Below, piece by piece: positions 61,588-64,000 of a stretch of DNA of 64,000 bases; position 1 is the first letter of the stretch; the number at the start of each line of letters is the position of its first letter. The notes beneath the pieces were generated by a model. It did no database searches. It was given only the letters and a program-made list of their open reading frames with translations, and was not told where the DNA came from. The translations under genes and the position numbers were made by a program. The stretch lies in contig JAUTXW010000143.1 of the NCBI GenBank assembly GCA_030620095.1, forward strand, positions 372,001 to 436,000, read 5' to 3'. This stretch comes from Kuschelorhynchus macadamiae (taxonomy: Eukaryota > Arthropoda > Insecta > Coleoptera > Curculionidae).

Positions 61588-64000
61588 ATCCCCTTCTTGC
61601 TGTTAACCCGAAAAATCTATATTACATAAAAGACGCATCTAACACTTTTAAACTACTTATAGATTCCGGAGCAGGAATTACGATATTTAAAGAAAACACA
61701 GTAAAACAATTTCCCCAACGTTTTCCCGAAAACGTTACGATTCAAGGCATCACAGACCAAAAACTTCTTATCACCGAATCAACCCTAGTTCCTTTTCAAG
61801 CCGGAAACCCACATAAAGTTTACATATACGATTTAGATATTGATTTCGATGGTATTCTAGGACTCGACTTTTTAGAACACTATGAATGCACCATCGACTT
61901 AAAAAATAAACAACTTGTTACAAATTTTAAAACTTTACCACTGTTTAAGGCAGAAGAAAACCTCGAACAAAATAATAAAAAAACTAACGTAAACAATTCT
62001 AACGAAATTAAGATTGAAGGTAGGACCGAACAAATTTTTAAATTACGTTGTGATTTAGTCAACACCGATGCTATCCTATTTAGGCAAGAAATCGAAAAAG
62101 TTCACATTCCAAACGCAATTGTCCATGTCAATGAAAAAGGCGAATTTCTAACTTCTGTGGTTAATGCAAACGCCATCCCAAAAACCATTAATTTTTCAAA
62201 TATCGAAATCGAACCTTTTTCTTCTCATTCGCTACTCAATTACAATTTATCTGATAAACAGCTATCTCCTAACCGCATTCCCAACATTAAGTCCCAACTT
62301 CGTTTAGAGCATCTTAACGAAGAAGAAAAAGAAATAATTACCAATCTTTGCGTAGATTTTGAGGACATATTTTACCTCGAAGGTGACAATCTTACCTTTA
62401 CCAATGAAATTAAACACCAAATTGACACCAATGGTGCAAAGCCTGTTTTCACCAAATCATACAGGTATCCCCATATTCACAAAGAAGAGGTAAAAACTCA
62501 GGTTAATAAAATGTTAGAACAAGGAATCATAAAACCCTCTATTTCACCTTGGTCATCTCCAGTTTGGGTCGTCCCCAAGAAACTTGATTCCTCAAGCAAA
62601 CAAAAATGGAGAGTAGTCATAGATTATCGTAAATTGAATGAATCCACGGTAGATGATAAGTACCCGCTTCCCAATATTTCCGATCTTTTGGATCAGCTAG
62701 GCAAGTGCCAGTATTTTACAACCCTGGATCTGGCTTCAGGATTTCACCAGATCGAGATAGACCCTAAAGATATTCCAAAAACTGCTTTCTCTGTCGAGAA
62801 CGGACACTACGAATTTATAAGAATGCCCTTTGGTCTTAAAAACGCCCCGTCCACTTTCCAGAGAGTAATGGACAACATCCTTCTAGGCATTCTCAATGAA
62901 CGTTGTCTCGTCTATATGGACGACATCATTGTGTATTCACCCACAATCCATGACCACATCACACGCTTACGCGAAGTTTTTAAACGTCTTCGAAAAGCAA
63001 ACCTCAAAATACAACCTGACAAATGTGAGTTCCTGAGAAAAGAGGTAGCATACCTTGGTCACCTAATCACTCAGGACGGAGTTAAACCTAATCCCACTAA
63101 AATCGATTGTATACAGAAATTTCCAGAACCAAAAAATTCAAAAGACATAAAATCCTTTCTGGGTTTAGCTGGTTATTATCGTAGGTTTATTCCAAACTTT
63201 GCGAAAATATCAAAGCCCCTTACCAGATTGTTGAAAAAAGATATCAAATTTGATTTCGACTCAGATTGTCGTCAAGCTTTCGACGAACTAAAACAATTAC
63301 TGACTTCTGACCCAATTCTCATCTATCCAAATTTCGATGAGCCTTTCCTACTAACAACGGATGCAAGCGCATTTGCGATAGGCGCTGTACTTTCCCAAGG
63401 TCCCATTGGCAAAGACTTACCCATTGGTTATGCCTCAAGAACATTATGTAAAGCCGAAACCAATTACTCGACAATAGAGAGAGAACTACTTGCAATTGTA
63501 TGGGCCGTGAAATATTTTCGTCCATATTTATTTGGAAGAAAGTTCATTCTAGTCACAGATCATCGTCCCCTTACTTGGTTACTTTCTATTAAAGACCCAG
63601 GTAGTAGATTAGCACGATGGCGGCTAAAACTAGGAGAATATCAGTACGAAATAATTTATAAACCGGGAAAAATTAATAAAAACGCTGATGCTTTATCTCG
63701 AATAAAAGTAAATCATTTCCAAGAATGCGCAAAGCTTCAAACAAAAATATCTGTTTTTGCATCGAATGAGACAGAATCCGAAGAACCTATCGAAGAACCT
63801 AAAACCTATGACGACGATGTAATAGCCGAAGAATACAATAAATTCGTAAGCCTTTACGAAACCAGATCCCTGATCGATTATTCTAAAATCGAAACAACCA
63901 ACGACCAGCTGTTGGATAAGTCACACAAAAATATTATAACATTCTTTCGACAAAATAAATTAGAAGAACTACATCATAAGATTCTTGACGATATTTTCGA
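61431..64000 (+). CDS. pol of the gypsy element, open to the window end (partial)
   Basis: An uninterrupted frame of about 856 codons runs from 61431 off the right edge. In order it carries a retropepsin (LLIDSGAG, aspartate at 61662; FDGILGLDFLE as the flap-side block) and a reverse transcriptase (WRVVIDYRKLNEST, LDLASGFHQIEI, MPFGLKNAPSTFQ, catalytic YMDD at 62913-62924). An RNase H follows (TTDASAFAIGAVLSQ with aspartate at 63360, ERELLAIVWAVKYFRPYLFG, KNADALSR). Then comes a linker, and integrase should begin beyond the window. Pol lies one frame back from the final gag frame, as in errantiviruses made by -1 frameshifting; I found no clear slippery heptamer. All catalytic residues visible are intact, so the insertion looks recent. 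Confidence 0.93.
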   Translation, partial: MSGFSSHFESKPSSYSNNFKYQCRDGNPKSNTNPEFGRHEPVIEFPRTTFSLNPLLAVNPKNLYYIKDASNTFKLLIDSGAGITIFKENTVKQFPQRFPENVTIQGITDQKLLITESTLVPFQAGNPHKVYIYDLDIDFDGILGLDFLEHYECTIDLKNKQLVTNFKTLPLFKAEENLEQNNKKTNVNNSNEIKIEGRTEQIFKLRCDLVNTDAILFRQEIEKVHIPNAIVHVNEKGEFLTSVVNANAIPKTINFSNIEIEPFSSHSLLNYNLSDKQLSPNRIPNIKSQLRLEHLNEEEKEIITNLCVDFEDIFYLEGDNLTFTNEIKHQIDTNGAKPVFTKSYRYPHIHKEEVKTQVNKMLEQGIIKPSISPWSSPVWVVPKKLDSSSKQKWRVVIDYRKLNESTVDDKYPLPNISDLLDQLGKCQYFTTLDLASGFHQIEIDPKDIPKTAFSVENGHYEFIRMPFGLKNAPSTFQRVMDNILLGILNERCLVYMDDIIVYSPTIHDHITRLREVFKRLRKANLKIQPDKCEFLRKEVAYLGHLITQDGVKPNPTKIDCIQKFPEPKNSKDIKSFLGLAGYYRRFIPNFAKISKPLTRLLKKDIKFDFDSDCRQAFDELKQLLTSDPILIYPNFDEPFLLTTDASAFAIGAVLSQGPIGKDLPIGYASRTLCKAETNYSTIERELLAIVWAVKYFRPYLFGRKFILVTDHRPLTWLLSIKDPGSRLARWRLKLGEYQYEIIYKPGKINKNADALSRIKVNHFQECAKLQTKISVFASNETESEEPIEEPKTYDDDVIAEEYNKFVSLYETRSLIDYSKIETTNDQLLDKSHKNIITFFRQNKLEELHHKILDDIF

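Overview
The window looks like nuclear DNA of an insect. It is very AT-rich and dense in arthropod-type transposable elements (Penelope-like elements, Crypton tyrosine-recombinase elements, Tc1/mariner-superfamily transposons, Jockey-type non-LTR retrotransposons, errantivirus-type Ty3/gypsy). Its one host gene is split into small exons with ordinary GT-AG junctions. The insect order cannot be fixed from the sequence; a beetle-like genome is only a guess.

Host gene. Nine coding exons on the + strand between 14230 and 50433 join in phase into a 479-residue protein with a Smad-like MH2 domain and a low-complexity C-terminal tail. I identify it as the insect MH2 protein Expansion (exp). The coding length of 1440 nt is an exact multiple of three, and an in-frame stop precedes the start codon. 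The 5' non-coding exon(s) and promoter were not found. Intron 1 is 21.8 kb and intron 5 is 8.1 kb; both are filled with transposon debris.

1-14.2 kb, upstream of the first coding exon: a fold-back element (636-1501), a Penelope-like element with inverted arms (1786-3778), a 117-bp tandem duplication, a non-LTR tail, a Tc1/mariner relic (8881-9700), a long (TA)n tract, one array of a complex repeat (called family R here) and a tRNA-derived SINE.

14.3-36.2 kb, intron 1: two R arrays, several MITEs, a second Penelope relic, a Tc1/mariner relic, a non-LTR 3' end, an internally deleted gypsy element with a MITE at its LTR edge, two Crypton copies meeting tail to tail in a palindrome (31.2-32.6 kb), and a third R copy.

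36-50.4 kb, remaining exons: intron 5 holds two oppositely oriented Jockey-like relics, a transposon with an unusually long D-E spacing (about 81 residues) interrupted by a nested non-LTR retrotransposon, and a third Penelope relic.

50.4-64 kb: (TA)n tracts, two Tc1/mariner elements with recognisable inverted termini, another transposase relic, a palindrome next to a Crypton fragment, a nearly complete Crypton relic (57.8-59.0 kb), and the 5' part of a young Ty3/gypsy element (LTR, tRNA-Ser-type primer site, leader with repeated hairpins, gag, pol). Its pol reading frame is uninterrupted and runs off the window end.

Apart from exp, every recognisable coding sequence belongs to a mobile element, and most are broken by stops or frameshifts. 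The most unusual signals are the Crypton termini, a palindromic motif shared by two distant loci, the higher-order structure of family R, and the leader hairpins of the gypsy element.
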